A stretch of 64,000 bases of DNA from Plecoglossus altivelis (Eukaryota; Chordata; Actinopteri; Osmeriformes; Plecoglossidae), in NCBI GenBank assembly GCA_036571765.1, contig BROE01000010.1, forward strand, positions 7,186,353-7,250,352. The letters run 5' to 3'. Numbering within the stretch: the stretch's first letter is position 1; every line of letters begins with the position of its first letter. Below the pieces are notes generated by a model. The model had not been told where the DNA came from and made no database searches. It worked only from the letters and a program-made list of their open reading frames with translations. A program made the translations under genes and the position numbers. Below are positions 1 to 13,249 of this stretch, one piece after another.

Positions 1-3000
1 ATCTCTGTCATTTCCAATATCCACAATTATATCTTCCCAATTGATAACACCAAGTCAATTTTGACAATCATACCTGACTGATTATTTCTCATGGGAGTGA
101 TAAAAAATCATAAAGATACATTGTTCCTGTGATGTAATTCCATATTATACACTTCTCTTTTTGTGTTGCCAATGTATTTCAAGATCATAAGAAAGGGTGA
201 CAATGACCATGCTGTGTTTGAACTGAGAAGAACATCCATTGTACAGACACTAGTGGTCAGATTTCCCAGTGGTGGCTATGGAGCATTCAGCTTGATCAGA
301 TAACAAATTGATATTCCAAATAGGAGCTGACGTGCATTGCTAAAGATGCCAATGGTAATTAATTAGCATCTAATTTTGACCAGAGAACAACAGGATATAG
401 GACTTGGTGCTCAATGCCATTTCCCCCAAGGCATTTTTTTTATTAGGGTCAGGATTCTGACTTCTTGAGCTGAGGGCCAGTTAATAAATTGAGGGGGGCA
501 CATTGACACTCAAATTTTCATGGTACATCTCTGTCACTGTTCCAGTGCCCCTGGCTACGACAAATGTTCCGAGCTTCATAGTCGCCATGTACAGGAAAGC
601 GGATCAAAGGCAGCTCAGGACTGAAACACATTGCACTGGAATAATAAACGGGAGGCTTTGGACATTCATTTTGTCATGTATTTTATGTTTCTGATTGAGA
701 TTGGAAAATGCACATTAACAGAGCTCCACATCTAACCCCTCCCCCTCAACATCCGTACTCTAATGATACCCGCCCACTTGGTATGGTCACGATATTTACC
801 CATTATCTAATGACCAAATTAGAGAATGTTCAATTTAAAATCAGCTACACACCCTCAAGATATCTGAACAGCAGCATATGATAAATAACCAGAATCTGCA
901 TTTGGAAAAGAATAAAGGGGACCAGGGACTTAATGTAGCAGATCTTTTTAGTTCACCTGACAGATGTATACAAACAACTCTGATCCCCTGTCAGACCATG
1001 TTCATACTTAATCAAAGCAAAAACACTGTGTAACTTTCCAGATCATGGTACTGCAGCTCCACAATCATAGCTGTATTATCGTTAGCAAGAGCACAGACAT
1101 TCACTTAGAGATAGAATTACAGTTACAGTTAGAGAAAGTATAGCTGCATACCTTCATTTCTTTAAATCCTTCAATCGTTTCCTTTATGTTTCTTGTTTAT
1201 GTATCCCTTTCTATTTCATGGCGAAAGACATGATATACTCAATGTTATAGTAAAGCGTTGGAAGAGTTAGGGGCCAAGGGAGTGTACTGAATAGAATATG
1301 GGTTTAAGGAGGTTCAGTACATTTAAGTAACCTAGCCTCGCCAACCACATAATCACAATACGTGATACAACAGTTTATTGAACCCAGACGTTGCGGATCT
1401 GGGTGGAGAGCAATGGAATGTGCAAAGATTACCCACAATAAAGGGTATAAAAAAACAAACATTTCAATCTTTTGCTCAGCCGTTTGGTTTGCCAAGTTTT
1501 GACAGTAATGAATTAGGTGATAAAACGTCATATTGGATGTCAGTTTGACATAACTTTGCTCTCACAATAATAATCACAAGGCCAAACAATATTTCAGTCT
1601 GGCAAAGTACAGTAAAGCATTTCGTATCATGTTAAAGCAGTATTCCATAGATCCTTCCAGTATTTTTGGTTTGCTATCTGAAAGGACACAGGCCACAGAC
1701 GGAGTCCTGTCTATCGTGTGATGTGCAGCCAGTTCATTGACTCTCCAAATGTTTCACTCTAATTTGAGCGAGGTACAGGAGGGGTGCAGATCCTAGGATA
1801 ATTGTGGGTGACTCTATGTCCTGCACAGTTTGTGGGGGGGATTGGGCCAGGTCTCAGGAGAACGTTAAAAACCATAATCCCTCTCATCATTTGAACATGT
1901 GCCCTCCAGAGCTGGTTTGGATTTGCCAGACATGGAGGGGGGGGAGAGAAAAATAACGTTTCACATTCACAGATGATCCTAATTTGGTGTGGTTTGGAGT
2001 GTAATTTAGATCAAACATATCCATGTAAATGAGTCAGGGCTTCATAATTAGGTGCCTCTAAAGAGGGAGGAGAAAAAGGGTGAACTGGGAGGGGAAAAAA
2101 CTTGGACCACATCAGTAGGTGAGGCGCCTACAGTCCTTGAGCTTGTCTTCCAGGATACATTGTAAATAATGTAGGCAAGTGCCTCACCGTATTGAAAGCC
2201 ATTTTGTTTTGTTTTGACCATTTTGACATACAGAGGACAGAAAAGAATACATTCCGTGAACAGACTTCTCAAAACTGCGTGGGATTTGGGTTGAAGAGAT
2301 GCGGCCCCATGGCACACGGCAACAAAATAGGTCATTGTGCTCTGATTTAGCTGTCTGTTTCCACTGCATTACAAACTGCATTTTGCACTTAGAGGAGGAA
2401 CTGGCCTTGTGCCCGTCAACAATATTTAAGCCCCCTTTTTTTCACCCCAGCTTGTTTGTGAGGATTATGCATCTCCATGTGAGGTGTGCTGTGTTAACAC
2501 ATGTGATATGGACTATTAGCGAAAGAGAGAAACCTCCACATTTTGATTAGTTAACAATCTGACTAATGGACCAACTGGCGTGTGCCACCAAACAGATCGC
2601 TCCTGTGCTGCCAGAGAGGGAAGTGCCACCAGGCCGGTGGACTTAACGTTAATATTAAGCGGTTAGGGGCAGTAGGGCCACCTGTGCAGAAGGTAAATGC
2701 AACATGGTGGGACAGACAATCTCCCCAGGGTAGAGGGTTAGCCACATGGCCCATGAAATCTGCCAGGGTGGCCAACGTGGATTGGGCACAATGCGGGCCC
2801 ACAGAGCTCTGGGATTAGTGCTAGTCTTCTCTGCTCCTGGCATCACAAGCTACAAACAGGATATCGTTTTGCGTGGAAATAGATAGAATGGGAATGCGGA
2901 AAAAACACAATCTCAACATCCAGAACTTGCAACAACCAGGACCTACAGGTGGGGTGTAAGAATTAGTCAACACACGCACCTCTGTGTTGAGGTACGCCCA

Positions 3001-4860
3001 CCCGGTCTGCAGTCCGTAAGTACAGTAGCAGCACAAACAGGATGGGCTCAATACACCATGAACATATTTTTCAGATACTGAAGACTGTTGTGATGTCCGG
3101 CATGGAAGAAAATGGGTGTGGGTCCCGTGTGCTTACATCATTCACTAATCAATAGAACTAGTCATTGGATACTATTTGAGATTGTTCTCAAGTGAGCTTA
3201 CTCTTAACAGAAGATTGTGTCTATGTGTCCAGGTTACCATAAAATATATTTGTCATCAGATGGAAGTACTGAGTAAATGTCCCTTGTTATGACTGCAAAG
3301 AGAGCTCCAACTGGGGTCTCTAGTCTGAGACTGGTCGTAGGTTAGGAGCTGTGAATCTAGTCTGAGACTGTTGTGCCTTTTATTACTGCCTAACTGTCAC
3401 TGTCTATGTTTACTTTCTTGTACCATATGAAAGATGGTCCTCCGGCTCTCAGAGCTGAGAGAGACGCGATTGAGACCTTAGTCTGGTGTTCTGCATTCAT
3501 TTATTGTCAGAGGTTTGGTTTTTCTCTCTCAATATGCATATTTATAATAATTAATGAAAATACACTACTTAATTGAACTTAGTCACTCTGTTTCTGAAGA
3601 AAAAAAACACTTTATTCATCACCTTAACCTACTGTTGTATGACTGGTCAGACAGGCTGAATGTGACTCTTGAGTTCGTATTATTAATGGATGAAAATATC
3701 TGGGATCATTGTGACATAATGGGGTTTAATTTACCAGTACAAAGGTATGCGTTCAAGATGACAAATTGGTCAAAAGTGGTATAGTGAGGACACAGGGTTA
3801 TGATGTTACTATTATTCCAAGCATCCAGACTAACTAAGCATTTAGCAACACATTGGCATGCACCAATGCCTTTGTTTAGGAAACTCTCAGATTTTATACA
3901 AGAAAGTGTTTACACACAAAGTTTCCGGTTTGTCATGCTAATGGCAGCTGCAGGAGGCAGACTAGTTATGTTTGGTGTAGCTACCAACATGTGGCTAGCT
4001 TTTATAACACGGTGAATATATATCAGACATACTGCACAACATCCTTTGCATGTGTTTATATTGTAGTCAGAACCCAAATTTCGATATGTACCATTGCTGA
4101 TAAGTAAAGCCAGAATGAAATGAGAAACTTCTCAGGTGGTTCAGGACGACATTGAGGCGGCTGCATCTAATTCAAATGGTGAGCCAAATGTTTATGAACC
4201 TGGCTGTGTGCCAGAGGGATTATGTTGTTTCATGACAGAAGGCCTTCTTTCTGGACAATACTACACCCAATGTGTCTGTGCCTATTACAGGTACCTTAAC
4301 TGTTCTAACACTATCCTAACGATGATTTGCATATGTGTGTGTTTCTGTTCTACACGTTGTAGTTGCTCACAGGAAACATTGCAGCTTCAGAAGTGAGGTC
4401 TGGATCTCATTGTGTGTCATAAATTTGTACATGTGGTTTAGCCTATCAGGTGTCTGAGTCCACTCCCCCATTGAATTAAACAGCACTTTAGTTGTGTCAT
4501 CATATAGAAGGACAAAAAATGTATAAAATGTAGAATTCCTAAAATAGGTTAACTGCCCAGAGTTTGTGGTTGGAAGGTATTTATACATCTCTAAATTGAT
4601 TTAACATAACACTATGTGAGGTTATTAAGTTTTACTTTTAGATTCTGTTGTTGAAGGAATACTCTTTTCATGGTATTTTTTTTTATTGGTATCAATCTTT
4701 TGATGGTGTTCTGAAACTTAATGTATTGTTTTTTGTGTGTGTCAAAATGGTGCGTTTACAGTGAAATTTGCCCTCAAATGTCAAAATACCCGCTATCTAC
4801 CACAAAGCTTCCGCTCTGTCTGATGAAATTAATCATTGATGAGAAAAAAAGTTGAAACTT
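1..4860. other. Gene-free AT-rich non-coding DNA
   Basis: No exon, RNA gene or transposon is recognised. Open frames are short and mutually overlapping. Visible items are a 15-bp direct repeat (tctagtctgagactg at 3319-3333 and 3356-3370) whose core agtct-g-agact is an inverted repeat, and a G-rich tract near 1830-1945. If the ARHGAP15 relic lies in ancestral gene order, this stretch is the side facing GTDC1/ZEB2, but no GTDC1 exon was recognised. Confidence 0.6.
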
Positions 4861-4869
4861 TTCATTTCT

Positions 4870-5270
4870 CACTTTTTAATTAACGCAACTTTAAGTCTTT
4901 CTGTCGCAGTGTGCAGATGTATTGGGCACTTTGAAACAATCATTTTTCGATGGTAATGAGGAAAAAATAAAGAACTCCCCTGTGCCATATAATGATCTGT
5001 CACAATCTCTCGCCCCCAGTGGCACACGCAAGGACAGGAGTTGTCATATAGAAGGACAAAATGAGGGCCTTCTAGCCACAAGAGTCCTTCTTCACCACCC
5101 CAAGCATCACTGTGTGAGCCAGGTAATCTGCGACCAGCTAATTAGACATGGCAGTGCTGGTCCAGTTATATGGCTGCAGTGTAAATATTTCAGTACACAG
5201 ACAAAGAAGATATTACTGCAGAAGAGAATGTCCCTAAAGACACATTGCAGTGGGAGGCTTTATGTCTAAT
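4870..5270. promoter_or_regulatory. Candidate cis-regulatory element
   Basis: This block has mixed, non-repetitive composition unlike the AT-rich DNA on its left. It contains the palindromic homeodomain site CTAATTAG at 5138-5145, close to a GGTAATCTG segment. No splice-flanked coding frame is present. The call rests on texture and motif content only. Enhancer activity and conservation are untested. Confidence 0.3.
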
Positions 5271-5379
5271 AACCATGTATGTACAAGTTGTGAACAGCAA
5301 CCACTATTTTCAAACAGCAGTAGATTGAGCAAATCAAGTATGATACCTTCTGTTCCACCTCCACTTGGATTGGATAGAA

Positions 5380-5760
5380 CTAAGCCATGGTGCCAATGGT
5401 GAAGAGGGGGGATGCAGATCCTGCAAATTACAGCACACGGTCAGTAGACCAAGAGAAATCCCCCCTTCCCCTCCCCCCCTGCTCGTCACCACAGCCACCT
5501 CCCCCACAACCCTACCACACAATTGGCCTGGCACAGCACATGGCTGTGGGTGTACTCTCCACTCAGTGGAAGACAGGACTGCAGGCCCCTTGGAGGACTG
5601 GGACCCCCCAGGGTCCCAAGAGGGCACTCTGTCCTTTGGGGAACCTCTGCAGTGGGAACGGAGATTCCTCCGAGCAGGCTCGTCTGTTGGACTCAGTTCC
5701 CTCCCACAGGCAACACTCTGTACATGTGACAGACAAGCCAATGCATCCTTATCTGCAGCC
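5380..5760. other. C-rich GC-elevated segment with spurious open frames
   Basis: This segment is rich in C-runs on the plus strand (for example 5459-5480). It stays open in several frames on both strands at once, including 135 codons minus and 137 and 140 codons plus. Simultaneous openness is what GC-rich, stop-poor DNA produces by chance. None of the translations resembles a known domain, and none has a consistent splice context. I regard it as non-coding. Confidence 0.55.
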
Positions 5761-5809
5761 TCCCCTTTACATCTATAACTGGCTTAATGCACACTCAGAA
5801 ATGTCTTAA

Positions 5810-8800
5810 TGTAATTATCAAATTACTAAGTACAAATGTATCAAACTGAGTTTTGATGTCAGCGACTGTAAAAAAAAAAATTCTTTTAAGTATAAGCATT
5901 TTAAAGTCTGTGTTGCACTGTGTGGTCATTATTTATGTAAACCTACTGTAAGAGTCTGTATTGAATGACATGATGCATGGTTCAGGCAGAGAACCTTGAT
6001 ATGAAAGTTATATTTCTGACTTTCAAAGTGTGAAATAGAGGTTGAAACAATGGAAAGGGGATTTCTGAAAACCCTAGTTCAAAGACTTGAGTTAATTAGC
6101 TTTCTAATAATCTGCCGATGTGGCGATAAAAAATGTATACAAACAGACCAGGGCAGCAAGGACCAGGGTTTGTGACACACCATTAAACAGTGATGCATGA
6201 CTGTTGTTCCAAGTACTTTCTAAGTATTTCAAGTTGAAAGGTCAACAGGAAAACATGACAACAATACAGAACGTGTTGTGTTTTGCACGTTGTTTCCATG
6301 TACGCAGTAAATAACGGTTGGTACGCTCAAGACTTCCATATGGAGGGGATATCTGAGAGCTTGAAATCTTACACAACTTAATTTACAGTGTCTCCTCCTA
6401 CAGTTTATCGCCTCAACGATCTATCAGCTGTGCTTTCATACCTCACATGTTCTGAGGGACGGGAGATCATGTCAGAGAAGCAATCCACAGTCTTCCCCCT
6501 TTGAAGTCTACTGTGAGGGACACCGTAACAGGGCAGCCCTGGGTAGCCAGTTTAATTGGCATAACCTGTTTATCTATAATGTACTCTGTGCCTTGCTAAC
6601 CTCCCAATAAAACACCATTATTTCTCCTGCTTTTTATCTGCACGTAAACTGTATGTATGTATCACAACATATGAAGGTCTGCGGTATCTTTTATCACTAC
6701 TACTTCTAATGGCTTTTAAAGTAGTTACCTGGGAAGCCCTGACATTTATTACAATCATTTTAGCAGAGGGGGGAAGACAGGAAAAGGTCTCGTATCAGGA
6801 AGCGACATCATTATGAATTATTGTTTGTTGCTAGGTGGAAAATTGTACTTTCTTGCTGCGTCTCCCAGTGATAAATCAACCAGTCACATTTCACCACTCA
6901 TACTCTCAAAGCTGCTGAGCGTAGGCCTTTTCCTCACACATTGTTTACCCATTTCTTCTTCTTTGTGTCATGACAAAGGTCCTAGTGGGATATGAGCTGT
7001 GTTGGATTCCATGCTCTGCAACCGATCTTTAACATCGGGATCAAATCATATGTTCTGTTCAATCAACTGTGAAAGAAATGTGTGCACACTCGCCACAAGT
7101 TATTAATGTGTGCCCAAATAAAACAGTGCATGGAAACCTCATGCAACATACTGTGCTTTAGCACACAGGAAGTCTTGTGATGCCAGGAAAGAAAAGGTGA
7201 CAGAGAAACAATGAGACAAAGAGGTTATATTTGTCAGGGCTATCTGATCAATGTTAACATTGTTTCTTACTATCTTTAGCTTTAGAGAATGAGAGGTGAA
7301 GCTGTACACTTATCCTGAGTGAGATCTTTTATTGTAAAGTAATCCTATGTGTGTTTGTTGGGAGATAAGATGGTATAATCGCTCAGTCTGTGTGGAGTGT
7401 GTTTCACCCTGCCATGCCTGTAGAGACCTTGCAGCAGTCACCAGTGCTGGGGTAATAGGGACAATCATTAGTCCAGCTGGCTCTCAGAATGGAGTTCACT
7501 GTCCTATTGCTTGTAGACAACAGACCCATCTCTGGTTGTCACCACCAGGGTCACATCGGCTTTATGGAGGTGGAGTGGGGTACAAACACCAAGGGAAAGG
7601 AGAGAGAGAAGAGAGGAAAAGCAGGGGAGAGACAGGCAGAGACTAGTTTGTCTAGACTTAGTGCGAAGCCCGTGCTGTAATTAACTAAAAAAAACAAAAC
7701 CTGGCCCCTCTCCATCTCTTCAAATGAACGCCTCAGGTTAAGGGATGCTACCTTGATGTTCTATCTCTGCACGTGATACATAGGCCTGGAGTCTGTATAT
7801 TATGGCATACCCTGATCACTGCTGCTATTCCTATTAGGGATATTAATATTAATGACTTGGCAGTTACCCCTCTGATCACTGTTCGGTTGACTGCATCTCT
7901 GCATGAGACCATACCTTGCTGCAGGTGACTGCCGACTTTGATTATTTACGGATTAAAAAGCTCGTCAATGTGACTGCGTTCAGCGTTAATGGAAAACAAT
8001 GCAGGATGGCTACAGAGCGGCTGCTACTCTGGAGCATTACACAAGTCAGTCAGAGGATATCAAACTATTATCCTTGTCAGAGGAAAAACCTTGTGTCCAT
8101 AGCTTCCCTTTCTTTCTTTTTTTACACCTGTTCTGTGCTGTTATCCCTCATGGCCTGCCTCTCTTGAGATGATCGCAATTGACGGCTCTTTGATGGATTG
8201 GCAACAAAGGCTAAAAGGTAAGCGGGTATCAAGGGACCCGTGTCCATATACCCTGCCAGACATTTGTAATATGTTTATTGCAGAATCAGCTCCCTGTGTG
8301 TTGCCGTTTAGACTCCGTCATTATTTCACATGATTTGTGGCATGTTCTTAAATAAAACAAGGACACCGAAGTTGGAAAAAAACCTGCAACCTGCCAAAGC
8401 TCTGTCTTGCTCAGTGTAATATCCGGCACCATGTCTTATTTCAAAACAGACCAAGTTACACCCAATAAAAAAGACTTGCTCCGGAAGAAGCCATCTAATC
8501 CTTTCTTGATTCACCATACATTTGCAAAAATGGTCTCATTTAGTAGAAGAGAGCAACAATATAAGCAGGATTTTATGACAAGACTAACATTGAGAGTGTT
8601 TGTGAGAAAAACATGCATTATGCAAGTAAGTGAATCTTGTTGATTTTTTAATGGCTGTATCTAAGTAGAATTAGTGCAAGTCTGCACATAATGGACAATA
8701 ATTACAGGAACACAATTGGGTCGTATTGCAACACCAGCCTTAATCATTTACCATCAAAGCCCTCCTCGGAGGGAACATCAGATGGCTTATGGTAAAGAAA

Positions 8801-9240
8801 ACAAGGCTGAGTGAGAGAGGTGTCTGGCTGCTAAACTGAGCCTCATCTATCTTCCTTGGGGGAGCGGTGGCTGACCTCTGACCTGAGGGAAAACTGCAGC
8901 ATCCATCATGACATGTTAGGTAATGTGGTTAACTACCTACTTCCTCTTTCAAGGGACTGGGGAATCTGCTGGGGGTATTTTCTCCAGGTGCATCAGCAAG
9001 ATGGAAGAGCAATCTATCTTTGGCAACATTTGACAAAGAGATCCGATCTTTATATAGTCTGCAGTCTGCAGAAGTGAAAAATGAGCGCGGTCAATCACAG
9101 AGCTCATTGTTGTGAACACCCTCCCCTCCACCCCTCCCTCCTGGACCCTCAATTGAGCACTAGTCTCATGGTTCACTAACAAAGTTGAAGCTGATGTGAT
9201 TCAGCTCCTGAAAGTTTAGCCCAAGTACCCATTTATTGTT
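5810..9240. other. Gene-free non-coding DNA
   Basis: No gene is recognised. The segment around 8660-8830 (ACAATAATTACAGG, CCTTAATCATT) looks like regulatory DNA. The region near 8169-8333 holds a 55-codon ATG frame with coincidental splice-like signals, judged to be chance. The purine-rich stretch at 7590-7640 is simple sequence. Confidence 0.55.
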
Positions 9241-9264
9241 TTTATTTGCATGTTCTGTATGACA

Positions 9265-9282
9265 CCCCCCCCCCCCCCCCCC
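9265..9282. repeat. Poly-C run, 18 bases
   Basis: An uninterrupted run of C on the plus strand, followed by a short C/T tail. Homopolymers of this length are length-unstable and error-prone in sequencing, so the exact count is uncertain. Confidence 0.95.
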
Positions 9283-9849
9283 TCCCTACATTTCTATTGC
9301 AGCGTTGCATGACAGGGGCAAACAGTGAATTGATTCTTTTAAATTTCAGTGGCTTAACATCTGACACTTGTGATAATCCCCCTCAGTCTGAATGAGGCGG
9401 CAGTATTGACGAAGCACTAGAGGCAGCAGAGATACACTTACTCACCACATTACCCTGTTACAGTCTTGGGAGAGTGTATAGGTAATGGCTGTACCTTCGT
9501 ACTAATGGGCTGCCTGTGAAGACTAATGAAGGGTTCTCACTGCAACTCACTTATCCAATCACATTAAAACTGCAGGTCATTTATTCCTACCATTTTGGAA
9601 CCTCCTGCTTTTAAAATGTTGAAGGGAGCATCTTGTCAAGAAGTGCTTTCTAAATGCAATTTAGTGTGGCAAGCTTTGTTAGGAAAACAAAATGCGGGTT
9701 TGTCAATAAATACCCACCTCAAACCCAAGAGGGACGAGTCAGAGCTCACGGAGACACTTAAACACCAGTGTCAACATCATTTGAGCCAGGTATATCGATG
9801 GTGTCGCCACAACACATAGATTTCCTGGCATGAGAGAGCACCCACACAG

Positions 9850-10390
9850 AGAGGACACTTGTTCGCGGTGTGTTTCCTATCACATGGCGCCGTGTTGAGA
9901 TGCCTAATGGCCTAATGCTCTGCCTCCTGTAGCAGTGCGCTCACAGCGCATGCGCCGTCGGCCAGACTTGTCCCGTTGGGTGCAGTTGGGGTTTGGGCAG
10001 ATGGGAAGCAGGCACAGAGGGGGAAGGGGGCTGGAAGGTTGGTGGAGGTTGGGGTGGAAGTTGGGGTGGGTAGAAGGGTTGTGGGGAGGGGCGGGTGTAA
10101 GGGGAGGCTAGCACTGACTCTGCCCAACCGTGCGTTAACATGCCATCCAGAGACCCCCTTGCGAACTGCCCACACTTCATTAGGATGCCAGGATAATGGC
10201 CAACTAGCACTCCATGTGACACCCCATTTCCTGTGCACTGAGCTCTCCAACCACGACAGATGTCGACAATACCACTCCGCCGCTACCGGGGCCCTCTGGT
10301 TCCTGCCTACTCAGTCTGGCCGGCCCCGGCCCGGTTTCCGCCAGGGACAACCACCTCAGGGGCGGTCGTATACACCGCTGTGCAGTAGTG
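9850..10390. promoter_or_regulatory. CpG-rich patch with NRF1-type palindrome
   Basis: CpG dinucleotides are unusually frequent here, roughly two dozen in about 540 bp by eye, whereas flanking DNA has very few. The patch contains GCGCATGCGC at 9946-9955, the exact palindromic consensus bound by NRF1, a transcription factor typical of CpG-island promoters. A G-rich plus-strand tract follows at 9977-10108. The patch could be a promoter, perhaps of a non-coding transcript, or an orphan CpG island acting as an enhancer. The 193-codon plus-strand frame starting at 9976 is glycine/valine low complexity at its start and matches nothing I know. I treat it as a by-product of the composition. Confidence 0.45.
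9977..10108 (+). repeat. G-rich tract with G-quadruplex potential
   Basis: At least a dozen runs of three or more G lie on the plus strand within about 130 bp, with many short loops (units such as ggaagttggggtgggt). This meets the simple G3+N1-7 quadruplex pattern several times over. Its position immediately 3' of the NRF1 palindrome is typical of CpG-island promoters. Confidence 0.7.
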
Positions 10391-10399
10391 CCAATTGCC

Positions 10400-13060
10400 A
10401 GGGGCTTAAGTCTTTTGCCCCCCTCTCACCATCTTGCACAACATACATTAATAACCTTTGCTGGCAAATATTTGACTTGATTCCTTATAGCACTCATGAA
10501 ATAAGACAGAGAAAATGTCCATGCGTTCTTTTACTGTTAGTCTGTATTTTCCAATGAATCAAGCGATAAGAACTGAGATAGTGTTTATCGGAGGTGGGTG
10601 GTGGTGTATTTTCTCACTGTCTGCTGTACGTTTGTGAGGAGGTGATGTTGTCAGTATCATCATCATCATCAACATCATCAAAAATATGAACGTAAACTGG
10701 TACAATGAAATTCAAGGACCCTGGGTTCAATTGTAATGGAGATTCAAAGACAGGAGGTGCTATGCTAAAATCTTCTTTCACAAAAAAACACATCACCTCT
10801 CCCTCTTCCACAACATGATACTTAAAATATGAGAGGCAATTTAATCTCTCATTTGAATATGCATTCTGACCTCCTGCTCCTTCAGTTTTGAATCCCTACC
10901 AGATTTCTGGCCAAGAGGAAATTGTTGTACATTTCCTGACAAATTGAGTTAAACGGACATTAAGTGGGCTTTAAGAAAACAAATGGCTGTCTTTATCACA
11001 GGTGGACACTGATGGCTTAATGGGGCCTGCACTGATCGTATCACGGCTAATGGCTTGACAGGAAGCATTAAGGTTTTTGTATAAAGAACTGGCGAGGCCA
11101 GCCAGGCTAACATAGACCTGTCAAGTGCTGCATGTCCCCTTTGTGCAGGGAAGCAGATGTTTGTATGTATACCGTGAACTGGCACTGCAGCAGGCAGCAG
11201 ATGCCTGTCGTGGTGCCAGGGTTGTGAATTGTACAGACGGAACATGCTCCGAGAGAGAGAGCAGAGCTGCCCTTTTGCCATAGGTAGTTCCCAGCGGAAC
11301 AGGACCAGGACCTAACCCAGTTATTTATTCATCTATTTGTTGAATTATTTACTCATTCACTTACTTGTTTGGGGATTTAACGATCGGCCGCATGTTACAC
11401 CAGCGGCCCAGACAGAAAACACACAAGTACAGGGACTGTCCATTTTAGTCTATACTGAGAAATTAAAATCTAACACTACAAAGCAAAGGTCCTTGATGCA
11501 AGTCTCCTACTGAGTATAGTCAGCCAGAACAGCATGCCCCTTTTTATGTTAAAGTGTAGTACTTCATATCTGATGCTCAAATGTATTCAAATACAGTATA
11601 AAAAACGGATTCATTATGTACCTCTATACTTTCATAGCTAGAAGACGGGGCATTAACTCAGATAATCCCTCCGAGCACTTCAATGGCAGCAAGGAGTTCA
11701 TTCAATGTGTCCCAACACAGCAGAAGATCACAGTGCTTTCCTTTGACACCTCCCCATAGTTTTGGCTGTGGCTCTGTGAGAACTTTCTTTAGTCTACCAT
11801 CACCCTTTGGAGAGAGGTCTGCTTAGCAAAGGTACAGCTTGTTTTATTAACATCAAAAGCGCCTGTGGGAGATGGGCACGATCAAATTCCCTTCTAATTA
11901 AAATGAACCCTAGTTGAAATGTTATGCTATTTAATATGTACAGAATGATGTTGATTGCACAAAGCGGCTTCTCCTTTTGTTGATAAGGATAATGCTGGTC
12001 CTTGGAGGATTCAACGTGGATGGAATGAGTTTATACTACCTCTGGATCTGGGCGCCCTTATCATCCAACGTGTGGATTTGAGACGTTGTTTACTGCAGGA
12101 GGCTTGTGTCATATGTTACCGGTAAATTCTCCGTAGGTTGACTTTCAGTCATCGGCCTTTCATTCGACGAGTGATTGATGGACCTCCAGGCAAAATCCCA
12201 GAGCAGACTCTCCTGTCTCTGTGTCAATATGTTCATGATATTGCATCGCTGCTCTATACATGGCAAGGATGTCCTTGCTTTCAGTTGGACCGTAGGATTC
12301 GGTGTACTTCCCCAGGTTCTGTTACTTCGGCCCAGGCTGCTCTCTGAGGACTGCGGACTTTGTCACTCTCTGTAACCACTGTTGTCCTTGGCATATCTAC
12401 AAAGACCACAGACAAGTCCTGTCATTTGTTTGGGTGCTTAGTTTGTTAGTGACTCAAAGATTACTCAGAATGTGCGACTGTGATTTGGAATTAGATTCAA
12501 ACCATTTTAAAACCCCACCTTTTGGACACCAATTCTTGCACTGGGACCTCAGATTAAATTTCATTTTAGATGAAAACTCTAGGCTGTTTAAAGAGTTGTA
12601 AGATAGGGGATACAAATTCAATTTAGGTGTTTCCAACGATCAATATTTGAAATCCAACCTTGATCTCAGGACATGAATACCTGAGAAGTGGTATCACGCG
12701 TATCATACAGATCACCTCATTTTAGTCTCTCACCTCAAACACTTCACTCCTGCTCGCTATCCCATAGCTGAAACATCTATCTTATAGACACGGCATGCAT
12801 GTTTGCTTATTGATTACAATGTAAATCAATGCATTTATACATCCTGTCCGGTAATGATGGTAGACAACTTTGTGTGTCTGAATTTGGGTAGGAATTATTA
12901 ACATGATTTGGTCTATTTTCCACAGTACCATTTCCAGACTTTATTGTGTTCCCTCCCTGCTGTCAACCATTGGAACAGGTAGCTTGCACTCCATTAAACA
13001 AACACTGTGGCCCCTCACTTTTATTTGACATTTTATTTGGCCGTGACAAACGAGCAGCAG
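10400..13060. other. Gene-free non-coding DNA
   Basis: No exon is recognised. A small TCA trinucleotide repeat lies at 10656-10680. The segment around 12000-12340 is non-repetitive with several short open frames but no convincing coding signal. Confidence 0.55.
10656..10680. repeat. TCA/ATC trinucleotide microsatellite
   Basis: About eight TCA units with one interruption (aaca). Simple repeat. Confidence 0.85.
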
Positions 13061-13089
13061 TTGGATTATAACATAATTTGTCTTGTCTT

Positions 13090-13240
13090 TATTACCAGCA
13101 CAAAGGACACCATTCATTAATTATTCTGCCGTTGCAGCTCAACACTAACTGGAAAGGTCCCTCTTTGGACAGATGGCGAGGACAATGTTATTTATATCAA
13201 TCAGTCCAAAATGTTCAGCGTGGATTACTATTCCTTGGAC
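13090..13240. promoter_or_regulatory. Candidate regulatory element with TTAATTA core
   Basis: The block contains ATTCATTAATTATTC (TTAATTA at 13117-13123), a strong homeodomain/LIM-homeodomain type site, set in non-repetitive sequence. No coding signal is seen. The call is from motif and texture only. Confidence 0.3.
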
Positions 13241-13249
13241 TGCGCTGAT

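Noticed and set aside
5334..5809. Several overlapping frames of 135-140 codons on both strands
   Set aside because: Simultaneous openness in competing frames with proline/serine-rich translations is expected from a C-rich tract. No domain or splice pairing is visible.
8169..8333. 55-codon ATG frame containing a gtaag donor-like and a ttattgcag acceptor-like site
   Set aside because: The implied intron would be only about 65 bp, the peptide matches nothing known, and the surrounding sequence shows no other exon.
9976..10557. 193-codon plus-strand open frame
   Set aside because: It begins in a G-rich low-complexity tract, lacks any recognised domain, and overlaps long frames on the other strand. 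It is best explained by stop-poor GC-rich sequence.
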